Below, in pieces: positions 12,901 to 27,900 of a stretch of DNA of 64,000 nt (the first letter of the stretch is position 1; every line of letters begins with the position of its first letter). The stretch spans positions 10,950,430 to 11,014,429 of the forward strand of contig NC_082595.1 in the NCBI RefSeq assembly GCF_030936135.1. The letters run 5' to 3'. The notes under the pieces are model-generated. The model saw only the letters and a program-made list of their open reading frames with translations. It was not told where the DNA came from and did not search any database. The DNA comes from Gavia stellata. Lineage: Eukaryota > Chordata > Aves > Gaviiformes > Gaviidae. Position numbers and translations under genes: made by a program.

Positions 12901-15900
12901 AACATAAGCCTGAGTACCTCTTCAAATCCTTTGCATGAGATTTCAAGTCGCTACTACTATTAACATACCTTGAACTGCAAGAAGCTGCTCTTCTGTGGTC
13001 CAACGGGCATTGATTTTCTGATTAGACTATTAAAATTAGAAAAATGGCACAAAGATCATTAAAATGTTTCAACAGCTGCAAAATATCTGAGCATCAGAAT
13101 GTGTTTTACTTGCACTACATTTTGTAACATAGGTAAAAATCTCTTGCTTATAAGCCATAAATTTATAGTTTAAGACTGCTTTCATGAACAGGAAGTAGCA
13201 TTTAAGGATTTGAGCTTTGAACTACAGCAATAGTTTTTCCTCTGTTTTACTGCAGTTCTTAATATCAGATATATCATAACTTATGCACAAACTAATGATC
13301 TTTATGCAGACAGAATTTGAATTTACAGTTACATTTATCTAAACTATTAGGACTTGGTGTCTGGAGCGTTTTGCATTCATGTTATGTTTCATATCCAAGC
13401 CTTTGAAACAAGCAAAAAGAGAATTGCAGTAGTAATAAATCATGCACTTTGGATGCCCAAATGTATATATAGTCAAGTCTTCACACACAACATAGAATTT
13501 ACTGCTAGCAATCTACATTAACTACTTTTAATCAGAAAACCCCCCATACATCAGGGCTCAGTTTCAGCTCCCTACTGTCACAAACAGACATGACATTTCA
13601 GTTTCTTCTGCTTCTTTATTCAGCCAGTTGCCATAAAAAAGCCTACCACTAATTTCTTGTAAAGAAGCCAGACAGACTCACCCCTGCATGTAATTCAATG
13701 GATCCTGTTTAAGGGGCTGCTGAAATGCAAACACTGTACTGCAGCAAAACACATTTCTGTAGCTTCCCACTAATGTAAGTGCAAGGCCACAAATTCTAAT
13801 ATTTATTCTGATTTACCTCAGGAGGTTTGAATTCTTCAATCCCGCCTTCCATTTTCTGTTTAAGTGCACTGTTTACTTGCTTAGCATTTTGAACCTTGGT
13901 CAAAAACAACAAAGTTAATCAGCTCCACAAAGAAAGTTGGTCACTTTACACATATATCTTCACTAGGATTGCCACAAGTGTACCTCCTAAGTTAGAAAGA
14001 GAAATATTATGGTTTAAGGCTTCACTACTTTTAACTGTTTTAAAAGAAAAAAATTTAAAAATACAGCACAGTTTACTATGGAGAAAAAAAAATATTTAAG
14101 CCAGTCTTTCCAAAGAACCGTTTGTCTGTAGGAATATTAGAAGTAGGACGTAACAAGCAAGTTTTGATAATGATGCATATGTTCTTGAAGAAGAATGCAG
14201 AATATTCTAGACCCAAAACTTGGTTCTTAGAAATCTAGGTGAGGTGTACTGTATACATTAACTTATTCCTTCTCCAAAAAGCACTTTGGAAAAAAAAAAA
14301 AAAATTTATGAGATGTTTCCAGTTAGTTCCTTCTGACAGGCTGCTTTTTATTGACGTTAGATCACCATGATTTCCTTTAAGGGTGATTCTTGGAATGATT
14401 TAAAATATTTAAATAAGATATCTTAGTCTATAAAAAGGAGAGAGTTTCCAAATCATACAGATACACATCTAATAACCGTTTAAACCTGACAGTGATGCAC
14501 ATAAGGTAACATAGGTAAGAAAATAGTTTTGCATACTATGGTGCACAGCTATTACAAGTGTTCTTTAAGTATGGACACAAAAGCAGACAACTCAGTGGGA
14601 GACTCCAAAGGCTGTGTCTCTGAAATCACTGCAAGAAAAAAAGAGAAACACAACCTCAAGGCTGTAACTCACCTACACTTAGGCTAAAGAGTGAAACCCA
14701 CCTATGCTATTTAGTCCCAGAGTCCTGCTGTGACAGAAAGAAGCATATTTCTCCTGTAAAAGAATACAAGGGAGCAAAAACCCCACAAACCCCTTTATTC
14801 ACTCCATGATTTTGCAACATGGCAGCTCTTAGCCGTCTATAAGGAGGCAGAAATTCCAGGAGATAAGCCTTGACTTTGTAGCCCCATCGCTCCTAGAAAG
14901 CAAGCATGCACATTCTGCTGTACCCTTACAAGCTGAATAGATTCTGTGTTTCAACTTCAAGTGCCAAAAGTTAACTTCTTCATGCAAAGGATGCAGGCAA
15001 TTGTCCTCTTAAAGGTGAAGACTATAAAGCTTTTCTAAATTTAATAAGTAGGAGAAAGCTCATCAATTCAGACAAAGAAATAACTAGGCCCATAATTTCC
15101 CTCCCCCCATACTTTCATGGTATGTGGGGAAGGTCATCCAGAAAAACAGCTACAATTTTAAGCATAAAAAAATGTAACTCCCACTGCTTCATTGGTCTTA
15201 TTCTCACTTGTCACACAAATACTTTTAACAAAGTTAAAAAAAAAATAAATCAAATCACATGTGACTTCGGTTTTCTCCTGTCCCCAGATCTGTAACACTG
15301 TTTTCATGCCACACTCCACCCCACCTTTTTTTTTTTTTAAAGGGAGTCATCTTGTATCATACTATCCACAAGAGCAGATGAACATAAAACAACAAAACCA
15401 AAGAATAGCTAGTCAGCTACTGTCCAGCATTTCTGGTGATAACTGTGGAACAAAATTAGGAAGACTCACATTAAAGAAGTTTCAGAATCTTCATAGATAA
15501 TCTTCAAAATCATTACAATCAGAACAATCTGAGATGAAAACAAAACAAGACCAATAACCCATGGTACCTGTCGCTTTAATGAGATTAGTTCCATATCCAG
15601 CTGTCTAAGAATTGTGTTGGCTGCATTGGGACTACAGGAAACAGCTATCACATCTTCCTGGGTCAGGTACATGCCTTTTGGTGGACGGCATTTGGAACGC
15701 TGAGAATGGTGGCGATGCTGCAAGCTCTGATACTCTCTTCTACCCAGACCTATTTTGCTGGTCTGAACAGGCTGCTCATTATTGCCCTTTAATTTACAAG
15801 AAATAAACCATTAAAGAATAACAGTATCCTATATACAACTTTATTAAAGAATAAAGCATCACATAGCATTGTAATGTCATATTTATGACCAAGAAAACTT

Positions 15901-18900
15901 AAGCTAACATCCTCCTCTGCATGTAGTATCCAAACTAAGTCTTGCAGATGAGCTGATGGAGCATACCAGTCATTTGCTGGATAAACCTGCATTAGTCTTA
16001 GAAAGGCCAGTTTTCAACTTTTTTTTTTTTTTTTTTAACATGGCTGAAAATACAAAAAATGGTATAGAAATCACAGACCGAATACTGTGAAAGAAGGGGG
16101 GGGGGGAAATCGAGAACCTCTCATATAAGCAGAAGGTAAAGAATATATATATATATTACGCGTTTAAACCAAGTAATCATTACACATTTATTTTTGGTCA
16201 GATATGAAGAGTTCAGGTGAAGATCATGGGAGAAGAATGAGTGAAAGTCAACCAGGACGGACAAGAATGCAAGATGACACTTTTCCCTATCGGAAAGCAA
16301 TACTGCTGTTCGCTTTGGGAGGGGATTTGAGATTTGGAAGAGAGAGGATGGATTTACTTTTGCAGTAATTATAAAAATCCATGTAATTTAGCAAACTTAA
16401 GCCTTTGTTGTTTGCTTTTTTGAAGTGGAAAGGGATAGCAAAGAGGAGATGCAATCTTTGTAATTGCTGTTTTGATATATTTGGACACCTAAAAATTTCA
16501 GCTTTGCCTTCAATGGGTATTGCTGCACAGCAGCTAGTCTGCATGTATGGGACTCCCATAGAGCAACCAGGTAGGTTGCCTATAGACCAGGAGTAGAGAA
16601 GCCAAAATTACTTTCCCTGCAAGGATTTTCCAATTCAAAACAATGCTAAGTACCAGAACAGCGATGGGATTCAGGCTTTTTGCTACTTCAAGCAGCTCCC
16701 TACTGCTCCTCCCTACTGGCATCTATGCAGGTTAAGAGGAGGTAGTCATCTGATCACAGTGAAGAGAAAACAAATTGCAGCAGCCATTGTTCTGTAGCAT
16801 TAGTACAGATCAGCAAACAGTATTTTGCTCTACTACGCTTGACCGTCTGCCACATCCTCTTTCCAGCTAATGTAACATCTTAATCCAGTCCACAGACTTC
16901 ATAGAGGCAATCTTAAAAGCGCTGAAGATACTTGCTCTTACTCGGAAAGTCGACATGGAGCCCTACATCTTTGACATCTAAAAATCCCAAGGTTAAGTTT
17001 ACTTCTGGCCCATTTATACTATTTGTTTTTTGGTTCTCTGTTGCTCTTTCAGTATGAAATTGCAGTTCCTATCTGTTCAATCTGGATTTAAAGTGAAAAT
17101 ATTCTCTCAAGCTTTTTGTCTTGCCAAGCTAGAGTGTTTGGCTTGTTTTAGTGTTCTCTGGTAACAGAAAAAGTTTCCATTGCTCTGTGCGTTCAAGTAG
17201 CCTACTCAGTTTATATTTTGCTTAGGAAGTAAAAGTACACAAATCCTACCAGAGATATTAGATCACAAAATTATCTTATGTAGATCCAAATAGCTCATCA
17301 GAAATTGCAAACCTATTTGTCCTGTACCTAGAAGTCTATGAACACACTACTTTCATTCTGGACTGCATGTAGCGATTCAAACAATAACTAAGGAAAGTAA
17401 ATTGAACAAAATAGCCCTTATTTAGAAGTGGCTTAGGCAGCAATTCAAATCAACAGATTGCAAGAACATCGTTACAACAACAGAATAAAAAGTAAAAATG
17501 TTCATTATTAGACCTTGTGCCATTTCAAGTTCTAAAAAACATATCCTGGCATGTTAAAAAAATAAAAATCTCAAACCCTTTTACAGAAAGGGGTAATTGT
17601 AATTGCCCTTTTTTTTTTTTCCCCTGAGACAGGTAGATAAAGCGATACACTGAAGGTCACTGCAAAGCTGAGAACGGAATCTGAACCTATCAGTCTCTTA
17701 TTCAGCATCTTTTTTGGTAGAACTGCGAAGTTTTATTAGCAATCCCAGATACCACTTCATGGCAATGTTGAAGTTTTGCACTACCTCTCCTCCCATATTC
17801 TCAAGAAGCATGAACTCTACCATTTTAGGAAAAATCACAAATGCATTAAGTTGATCAAGGGAACAATCAAACATTTACACACTTAACTGTGTTCTTCTAG
17901 TCTTGTTCATAAATAACTTAATGTTTACCAAACGAATCACCCAAAAAACCCCAAAACCTGTACATACCCCAAACACAGCACTCATCTGTAAAGCTAACAG
18001 TAAAGCTAACAGTAAGTGCTCATTAGAGGAGACAATGTTTTTCTCTACATTTATTAGTAGAAAGGTTCTCAGTAAAGCTACATATTAGTTGAAATGCATA
18101 ACTTCACTGTGGCTTTGAAAGAGCAAAAAAAGTTATTCTTGGAAAAATGTCATTTAATTTTAAAATGCAAAGAAAACATTTCGTTTCCAATAATTCACAA
18201 CCAGTAAAACTGTAAACGTATTAACAAGACAGAGGCAGGGGGAATGTTGCTTTACCAGGTAGCAATAGCATACATCTCTTAAAACTTGAAGATCTCTCAG
18301 AAGATAGTGAAGGTAATGAGAGATGCATTTATGTCCACAGAATGGAAAAAATAAGCGATAAAATTTTGTTTCAATCAGAAGTTGTCAAGACTTTGATCAC
18401 CTAAAAACCCTGTGAATTCAGCAGGCTGCAAGCTAAACCTCTTTACTAGAAGTCATATTCTTCACAGTAACACATTCACAGGAAACAAACAAACTGACAT
18501 TCACCGTTAAGCTATCTGTTACCTCCTTTTTGGCTTCTTTTTTGGGATCATAATCACTATCATTTCCATCCATTGGATGAGCTTCTTCTACGTCATCATC
18601 ACTGAGGACAGATAAGAAGCTGGTCATTTTATCTATTTTTTTAACCCCAAATATAAATATGTATCAGGGTAGGACAGAATTATCTACTCTAAAATATCCA
18701 CCCTAAGTATATGTCATCTCAAAGTTATTCATAGTTTTCAAAAGAGAGCTGTTACAAACATACTTCCTTTATGAAATTCTAATAATTATTATGATAAACA
18801 AGCAAACCTAAACTGTAGTTTCAGAATTACTTTAGCAGTGCTGGTACTGCTGCCAAAAAATTTGGTGTCACCTTTCTTCAATTCAACCACTTGTGCCAGC

Positions 18901-21900
18901 ATGAACACTTACACGGTCAACTATACCAAGGCTAGAAATAACCTTTCATTTGCCACGTTAGTTTTAATAGATCAGTTCTCTAACCACCACACCAGGTGTA
19001 TGAACCCTCGATGAAGTCTGTGGGGAGCAAAAGGGGACAATGTAAGATGGGAAAATACAGGACTGCTTTTTCACCAAAGTGCTAAAGATCTAGCAACTGG
19101 GGAGGGGGTCGGGGAGGAAGTGAACTCTGCTGAATTAAATCAAGGAGAAAACAGTGAAAAGGTAACAGTTAGTTTAGCTGAGTCCAATCCAGTCATTCAC
19201 ACAATATAATTTCTGAATAAATTAATGTAGAAAAACAACAAAAATTTCTAGTTATTACCAAAAAACCCCAAAATGCTGTATTAGAAGCAAATTTATTTTC
19301 TGCTGTAATTTTTCAGCTATAGGGTCACTAAGTAAGCACACGAATTTTAGATTTCAGGAGTTCCCCTTTTGCTCTAGCTAGGTAGTTTTCTGTAGATGTA
19401 AAATCATACTTTCCAATATAAACATGATTATGCTAGTTACACATTCAACATATTAAATCACTTTTAAAAAAGTACAAGCTAATACTCAGGTATATAAGTG
19501 CAATATAATTTTAATTTCATAGTAAGTAGGGGAAACATCATTCCCTCCTACCCAAAACAATTTAAAATTGAGTTCTAATTCTCTTTGACTGATAGCAGTT
19601 CTAAGTCTCCTAAAATAAGATTTATATTTATATAAAGTTTCGTTATAAAACAGTACTTGGGCATTCTAATTGCTACAACTCTTTACAGTGGTTGATCTTT
19701 CAGTTTTAATTCCATTCTAGTTAAAAAAAAAATGCAAACAAAAAAACCCATCCCACCCAGGAAACCCCCACACCCACAAGCAAACTCTCCCCCCCCCACA
19801 ATAATATAGGGTTAAACTTCTCAAATAAAGTATTATTTCTAAACGACATCCCCAGACTTCAGGCTTTTTAAACCCTTGTTTTTACAGTTATCCCTTAAAG
19901 CACTCAAGTGTGTTATTACAACTCACACTGACTGCATGATATAGTTCTTAAAGCACAGGTACCAAACCCCTTGCTAAAAGCAGAGACATCACTACAGATG
20001 CTCAAACCTAAAAACATGGTTCATGCTGAACCATAATGGCTGGAAGAAATTACTCCGACATCTCTACCTAGAAAGACTTCAGTCTCTGGTTAGCTACTTA
20101 GGGATATCAAACTTACCTGTCACCTTGATTATTTCTATTAGCTAGTTTTCGAGCCTGCCGATCCATCAAACTTGTCCTAGAGCGAGTTTTTTTCCAAGAA
20201 TAGTAATATTTTACAAGGCTTGCAATAGTCTTGTCTGGAAGCTAGAAGAATTCATTAACATATCAATACTTTTTAAAATTAAAATTCCACCTAAGATTAT
20301 AATTCTGCTCTATTTACAACCACCTTTACCCACATATCTTAAATGCATGGATGAGATGGAAAGGAGGGATGTATTTCATATAAATTTTTTAAAAAGGGGG
20401 AGGGGGGCTAAAAGGCTTTTTTATTAGTGTGAAAAAGCTACATGTCCAAAAGTTATGATGAAATTAACTTAAATCTTATATTCAAAGTTGTTCCTGAAGC
20501 TTTTACACAGAAATCAACATGAAATTTTACCCCAACAGGAGCCTTTGTTCTTTGTGCATCTGAACTGTTTAATGCTTCTTATGAAAGTATTACTTTACCA
20601 TTTGCTGGATCCTGTGAAAGCTCTTTCCATGGAAGCTAAATGCTTGTTCAAATAGGACTTTATCTTCAACTGTCCATTCATCAGGGAAAGGAGTGAAGTT
20701 AGGGAGATCCGCAAGAGACTTCTCAATATTGTGCTTATGCCAGAATAACATGCCGAGAGCCTTTGAAAAGAAATAGTCCCTTTTTGGATTTAGTCAACTT
20801 TCTAAAATGTTGAGACAAGTTAAATTAAAAAAAATGCAATTTATTTATTTAAAATATAATTTGACTATCAGAACCCCTTCTCAAAACGTATTTACAATTT
20901 TATGGGCTATGTACTATAGGTTACAAAATTCTCTGTGGAGACAATATGAAGAGTGAGCACGTCTGTGCTTCATTAAAGCTATGAAAGCTAGACAATTTAA
21001 GGTTGGCATGGCAGCACTAATTCTGAAGCAGCATGAACTAGGTTGATAGGCTTAGATCTGACTTGCTTTCTTTCTTTACAAGCATATATGACCTACACAG
21101 TTCCTTACAGGTCTTCAGGCCTTTATTACCAGCCCACTCAAAAAAACAAACAAACAAACTTTTCAGCAGTCAGAAGACCATGCAAAATGCAAGCCTGAAA
21201 GTTCAAAGTGAGAGTGGTCTTTATACAACTCTCCAATCCACAAATAACAGCAAGGCCCCTTCCATGTCATGTGCACCTAATAAGAATTGATATTTAAAGA
21301 TATTTTCTTCATAATTTCATTTCTCGTTATTCTTAAAGAATTTTACACTGATTAGACTTTCTGCCAGAGAATCAATGACAGATTTGATGCCAAGTCTGGC
21401 ATGGGAATTGGGAAATGTAATCCACTCAGTTTCAACCATACAGTGCAGACATGATCACCAGTTGTTCATCAGCTCTCCAAACCCCTGATTTCACATCTTC
21501 TAGTAACCTGGACATAGAAAGCCTCTTTTCTTGTTAAAATGGCAAGTGACAAGCACCTCTTGCAAAGATAATTTCTATTCCACTGTGAACAGTCTACAAA
21601 TATTTTGTATCAGAAGTTGTTTTGAAAATTAGTCTTTTTTGTAGACTTATTTTGAGATCCCTCAGTTCCCTTTCTCGCCTAAAAAAGCCAAGCCATAAAC
21701 AAACATCACCAAACTGCAAATATTCTGGACATTGTAACATTGGCAGCATCTTTTTCAGATAGCAGTTGACTAGCGAGTCTTTGCTTTTATGAGCTTCCAT
21801 CCTCCAAAACTTGATCATACAACTTGTTTCCACATGTACACTGAATATTTTTTTGCAATAGGTAAGCTCACTTTTACACAAATTGGTTAATTTCTGAAGA

Positions 21901-24900
21901 AAATTACAATAGAACTAAGTGCAGATTAGCAAAGTTATATCCTGTACTTTTTACGGCATGGTGACTAAAGGTTATTAAAAAAAAGCAAACCTGTATGTTA
22001 CTCTCAAACCTAGAATTTGATTCTGTTTTCCTGCCTCTGAAAGAACACTCAAAGTTGGTTTGCCTCTTTTTTTTTTTAAATATGCAAGAAACCTTTCCAG
22101 TACTGTCCCTGTTGCAATTAATGGTTCAAAATTGTACCATATGTGAATTCTAAAATTAAACATTAAATTTGTAAGCTGCTTTCCTAAGAAATTCTTTAGC
22201 TAAATATACACACACAATTGCATGACATGCCCAGTGTATCAAGAAACATACCAAACCTTTCAAAAGTGCACATTACAAGCTGAGCATGTCATGAAAACAA
22301 AGAGCTCAATCTTTTGCAGAGAATCCAGACCACAACTGTATGCAGATCCATATAACTGCAGTGTTTGCTGCCGTGCCTGAAGAGAAACAGCGTTAATTAA
22401 TGGTAACCAAGGGAAAAAAAAGAGTTGTGATATACTTTTATATAAAAAAAAAAAAATCCTTTAAATGAGCACTCTTAATTCATAGCACTTACCTGTTCCA
22501 CATTGTATCCATGTTTTTCCTTTGCTATTGCTATATATTCATCCACTGTAACAAAGCAATGCCAGAATTAGTCTTTAGTGCTTTATTCTGCTATAAGGTG
22601 ACACAGAATTAGCCACCTAATATGGAAAAACAGTCTTCCCATGCTTTAATACACTGCATAGGCCCAGGTCCCCGAAATGTTAAATATATTCACAGCTTTA
22701 TTAATAACAAATAAGCCCACTGTCTTTAACCCAACATTTAATTCTATAAACTTTTTACACAAGCTAATTCTCAGTGAAAAAGAAGCTTTCTTTCACATTT
22801 TTACTACAACAAAGCCACAAAGGCTCATAATTTATTTATTTAAATCAGAGACTAGATGGTTATTGAAAGGCTGTGTCTTCTTGGAACCCACTCTTAAGAA
22901 CACGGACACACTAGGGGGGATGTCCAGACACCTGGGTCAGTTTTAAATTGAACTACTTCTACTGTTTGTATTCCCAAACATGTTAAAAATTAATATAAAG
23001 AGATCCTAGATCAATAATTATACATATCCTTGATATTAATATAGTTTTTACTGACCAACATTAATTTTAACCATGGCATGAAGACAGTTTTCAATAGAGA
23101 ATATGAAAATTCAATAATTAGGTCATCAAACTTGCCAATAACGTATTTGTTAAATCATATTTGGCCATACTAGAGACAGCTTTGAGTTGAACACTTTCCA
23201 TCATTTTGCAATTAAGTCCTGCTAGTTTTGATCTTCAGTGGGTACTTTTTTTATTTTTAAAGAAACAAAGTCTTCCCACTCACCTTCTACGGTTTATAAT
23301 TAAGTGGCAACTAAATGTAGTTGAAAGGAAGCATGACTGAGGAAAGGAAATAATTGTATCCTCATTATTCAAATGGACCAGAGATGTCCTCGACATGAAC
23401 TGTTGCAGGAAAGAGTTATTGGTACTTTAGAGGAATGATGAAAGTGTTTAATAATCATACTTGTATTTTATTTTGAACTGTTCTGCAGTAGTAGAAGGTA
23501 TGATCCCTCAAATGTAGAGGGACACAAACCTCTAACTACTGGTAATAGGTAGAAACTGTCCTGAGGACCAGGCTCATGACTGCACCCTTAAAGTTTACTC
23601 CCCTATATTTACATATGGGAAATTCTAGCATAGGAGGCAGGTTTAAATTAGATTAAAGAGATAATTGATCACACTTAGTCAGATGACTCCTGTATTTCAG
23701 GTCACTTTTGAAGGGAGAAAATGCTCAGTTTTTCCTGTTAAGACAGCAACAATAATTTCCCCTTGAACTGGACCTTAACACATCTTTTCTGAATTTATCC
23801 ACTGCAACTCCTTCTCCTAGAAATTTAGAGCAGCAAGTTCCTCATATTTAGATGTTTTATTCTTTTATTAATAACTAAAGGTTTCACAGACATTGATGAT
23901 GATATAACACAGGCAGTGTGATTTGAAACAAAGACTTAACTATAAAATAAGAGAAGGCGATCTTTCCTTTCCCCGGAGTTCTCTAAATAAAAAAAATAAA
24001 AGAGAAGCTTTGTGTTTAATTTACTAATTTGCAGTTTCACTGTGTGTAAAATAAAGAGTGAACAGGCACACCAGAAACAATTATTTAGTTATACTTAAGC
24101 ATCCAAATTCGTAAGCGGGACTTACACTTGGCATCTGGAATATTATGATATGGAGACCATACAAGCATCCCTCCATTATCTTTATCAGTGTATTTTGTGG
24201 CACCTGTAAGAAAACAAGTATGTCTCAGTATTTATAAATATGACCTAGAGAACAGTTATTCACAGGACAGTAAGTAAAAGCCAACCATATTAGGAAGTCC
24301 AGCCCAACCACTAAGGAGTGGGGGGAAAAAAAAAAAACAAAAAACATTCATTCGACCTTATTTTCTTAAGACATTGAATGGCTGAATTTGAACACTACTC
24401 TTACGAGGTTCAATCGTAACTGGATATTAGACCACATATGATTACCACAATTGGAGCATTAAAGTTGGCATTGCTAAAGTTGGCATGGGTGCAAAATTTA
24501 GAGGTACTGGTGTTGGAACAATCCTCCAGAAGTTATGATTGTCTATTAGTATTCTAACATTTACCACTATCATAGGAGTATCAAGATCTACGGTGTTAAG
24601 TTAGGCTTCCTTAAAACAACAAAAAAACCCCGAGATGGGGGTAGAAAACAGTCACCATCCCTGATCCTTTCAGCAAGGAACTATACTAACAACTATACCA
24701 TAAAAATACTGTTGTTCATCTCTCTCTAGTTTTGATTTTTATAGCCATGTAATTCTGATATTCATAGCCAACCAAACTGTGTAGCTGTAAAAAGTAGTTA
24801 GGTGCAGAAGCCATCTTTTTTTGTTCAGTTGGTTTTTTTGGGGGGTTGTGGTTTTTTTGTTTGTGCTTCACCTCCACCTCAATGTAGCAAGGGAAGCAGT

Positions 24901-27900
24901 CCAAGTTACCTAACCTATCAGGAAGACAGAGCAATTTTTGCAATACTGATGCAACTTTGTACAAAGTACTAAGTCACAGAGTCTTTGATTTTTAAAAAGC
25001 ATACTGTAAAAGAAAAGGAAATTCCCCAATACTGGAAAAGCATTAACTAATATTTACCTTTCATTATATTTTACAAATGTACGCTACTACATAAAGCCTC
25101 TTACAATCTATTTCCTTACAACAGTTTATCTTGCTAAGACATTGCTGAACAACTGGAGCATTTACACTTGTGTCAATATGAATTCCTTGAGGAATCACCC
25201 TCAGAGGAACTTTCCCTGCATCCTTCTTGCAGAGGGACAGATTTTTTGTTCACTGAAACATAACTTTTCACTCCATTTTAAGCCTCCACACTTTATATTT
25301 AGGTTCCACATCTTGTTGAAGGAAACAAAACAAAACAAATCAATGCTTTGGAAAAGAGAACAACTTAGTGCTTTCTAATTATTTACTGTTTTGTTGCTCT
25401 TCCCTCTTCAGTTTGGCAGTGTTTTGTATTTGCTATCATCTTTGCAATCTTTAGATCCATTATGACTGTGAACTTGAAAACCAGTTAATGAGAAAAACTG
25501 AAAGAGCTCATGCATCGTCCAAAATGAGATGTGCAAGACAGATAACCTAAATGCACCATAAACTCTGTAACAAGTTAAAAATGTACATACATTCATAAAG
25601 CACCAGTTTCAAGGCATAAGCAGTACTAAACTCTGAAAGGGTTTTGCTATATAAAAACAAATTCCTTAATATAACATTCTACTTTAGAACAAAAAAGCAT
25701 GCCATTTTTAGTCATTAGGAACGCAAATATTTCATGAAGAGTAACGCAAACATGTTACAGGCACATTTCTCTCGTTCACTCAGTTTTTATCATGAATAAA
25801 TGACAGCTACCCTGTACTCCACTCTTTAACCAAGAGATGAGGAGAAAACAGGACCACTAGACAAACATCAGAATTTCAGGTTGTAAGCAAGAAATGTCAA
25901 AACTTAAAATTAATATACCCTTGGCTTTTCCTTAAAAAAAAAAAAAAAAAAAACAAAAAAAACCAAAAAAACAGCCAGACACCTGCAGACAAGTGGGTAT
26001 CACAGATACTATCAGGTATTGAATATCCAAGTACTGAAGTGAAAAAACTTAGTTTCAGAGTCCTATCATTTGAGCCTGCAGGAGATCATGTATGGGGAGA
26101 CACTCCCTTATTGAGGTGCCACTCTCACATGACTAATGAGCAGCTCCCACCAGAACACCCTTTTGAAGCAGTGCTGTTTCTCCAGCAGGAATCAGACAAC
26201 TGTGTCCGTTCAGGGGGCATCTCCACACTGCCAAAAGGAAAGCAAGGATGACAAAGGAAGGATGGGATGCATACAGGTAGCTCAAAGGAAGGCATCTCAT
26301 CCTCAACACAGAGCGTCCATAGCTACAGTAACAGGGATCCCTCCATCTCCATATGCAGGACCATGATCTACCTTTATGAGAACTGCTTCTTGTCCTTTGT
26401 GCCCCAAGTATTCCAGTGAGCTGCACTCCCCCCCAAAAAGGCTGTGCTGTGTCTCAAGGGCAACATGATCTTTACCTGCAAGATCCATTCTTATTGTAGA
26501 CAGCAGCTAGAAATACCAGGCAACATGTTAACCAAAGCATGCTATAAGAACAGAGTTGTAAGCCAGTAAGGAAGAGAAAGACCATGAGTTACATCTCAAA
26601 TACAACAAAGTGCCCCCCTGCCCAAACACCACATTCAAGCCACTTAGGAAGAGGTTTCTGGACTTCAGCTGCTGTGCTCCTCTGCCAATACCACTTAGAG
26701 AAAGGGGCTAGCTGAAGATGACCCACAGGCACTCTCCACTGCTTCCAGAATAGAGAAACTGTAGCAGCAAACCAGCACTTTCTAAATTTCAGCTTAGCAT
26801 TAGAAGTTAGGTACATACGGGTGATGCTCTTCTGTACACGACTCCAAGTAGTGAGAATAAAATGAAAATCTGGATGCATACAAGACTTAATAAGGACATT
26901 GTGGAGCAGCATGGCAATTTAAAAGTATATTGGTTTCCAGCATACAAAGCACCATCATCTGCTTAAGACTAAGCTTTTAAACTAGGAACAGAAACACAGA
27001 AACTAACAGGAGGAAGAACTAAATTTGTAAAATAAAGGACTGGAAATCTTAAAAATAAGTAAACAAACAAATAAATAAAAAAATCAGGGAATGTGAGGAC
27101 AGATGGCATGGAATAAATGGAAAAATTTATATACTTCACCACACCATTTAATAATTTCAATTTAAGAAAGCCTGTTTTCATGCTGGAAGACTAGAGGGAG
27201 AAGAGTTATAAGGGTGTACCCAGAAATGGATTCCCATAAGTGACCTTAATAGGTACAAAACATTCTTGACAGCCTGCCCGCACCTCTGAGAAGAGGGTAA
27301 ATGGGAAATAAGTATTACAGCATTAAGCAAGCAAATTTCACACTAAAGCCTTTGGGAAGTCCAAATCCAAGTAGAATAAAACTTCTCTAGCAGTTATCTG
27401 ACGTGTGGATGACACAAGAGTATGGCACATCTTCAGTGACAGCATTCCCTACTATGCTTTCCAAGAGAATGCAAACAGCCTGTAACATTAAGGATATCAG
27501 CTTTGTAACATCCTGCTACATCTATAGGTGGGTCGGAAAGTACAAGCGGAAAAAATTTCACCTCAAGAATATAAAGTACTATAGGAAAACCAGCAGGAGG
27601 AGACAAAAATCTGGAGTGCAGGAGATGGTTTATTAACTCAGTAAATTAGGTAAGGAGATTTAGGATTTTTATTTCATTAAAACCATTTTTTGCAGTGAGA
27701 AAATTTATCTCATTGCAGTAGTATCTAGGGACAATTAAAAATGCTATTTCCCTTACAGCTCGATCTGAAGGCTTGCTTGTAAAAAGGGGATGATAGGGGA
27801 AGGCGTAAGAAAGAGTATGTTTAAACTAAACTCTCCTAATTGTTGCTGCCTTCAACCACAATCCACTTCTTCCAAGAGACACTGAGAAAGAGTTGATTCA

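Larger units (their letters stand above)
13895..18522 (-). other. RCOR3: RCOR3 introns 7 and 8, noncoding except exon 8
   Basis: The two introns flank exon 8 (15568-15786). They contain a T-run at about 16019-16036, a G-run near 16096-16106, an (AT)n stretch at about 16144-16157, a 12-bp tandem TAAAGCTAACAG duplication near 17990-18013, and an old MIR-like fragment described separately. No other gene seen. Confidence 0.65.
18602..24125 (-). other. RCOR3: RCOR3 introns 3 to 6, noncoding apart from exons 4-6
   Basis: AT-rich introns of about 1.6, 1.7, 0.36 and 1.5 kb between exons 3 and 7. Apart from the candidate alternative exon at 22252-22376 and short homopolymer runs, I see no RNA gene, repeat family or additional coding segment. 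Confidence 0.65.

Noticed and set aside
21063-22163. Short frames in RCOR3 intron 4 as extra exons
   Set aside because: They lack acceptor/donor pairs in a usable phase; only the 22252-22376 segment has both.
23890-23960. Possible C/D-box snoRNA (TGATGATGA word in RCOR3 intron 3)
   Set aside because: No matching D box (CTGA) with terminal stem at the right distance.
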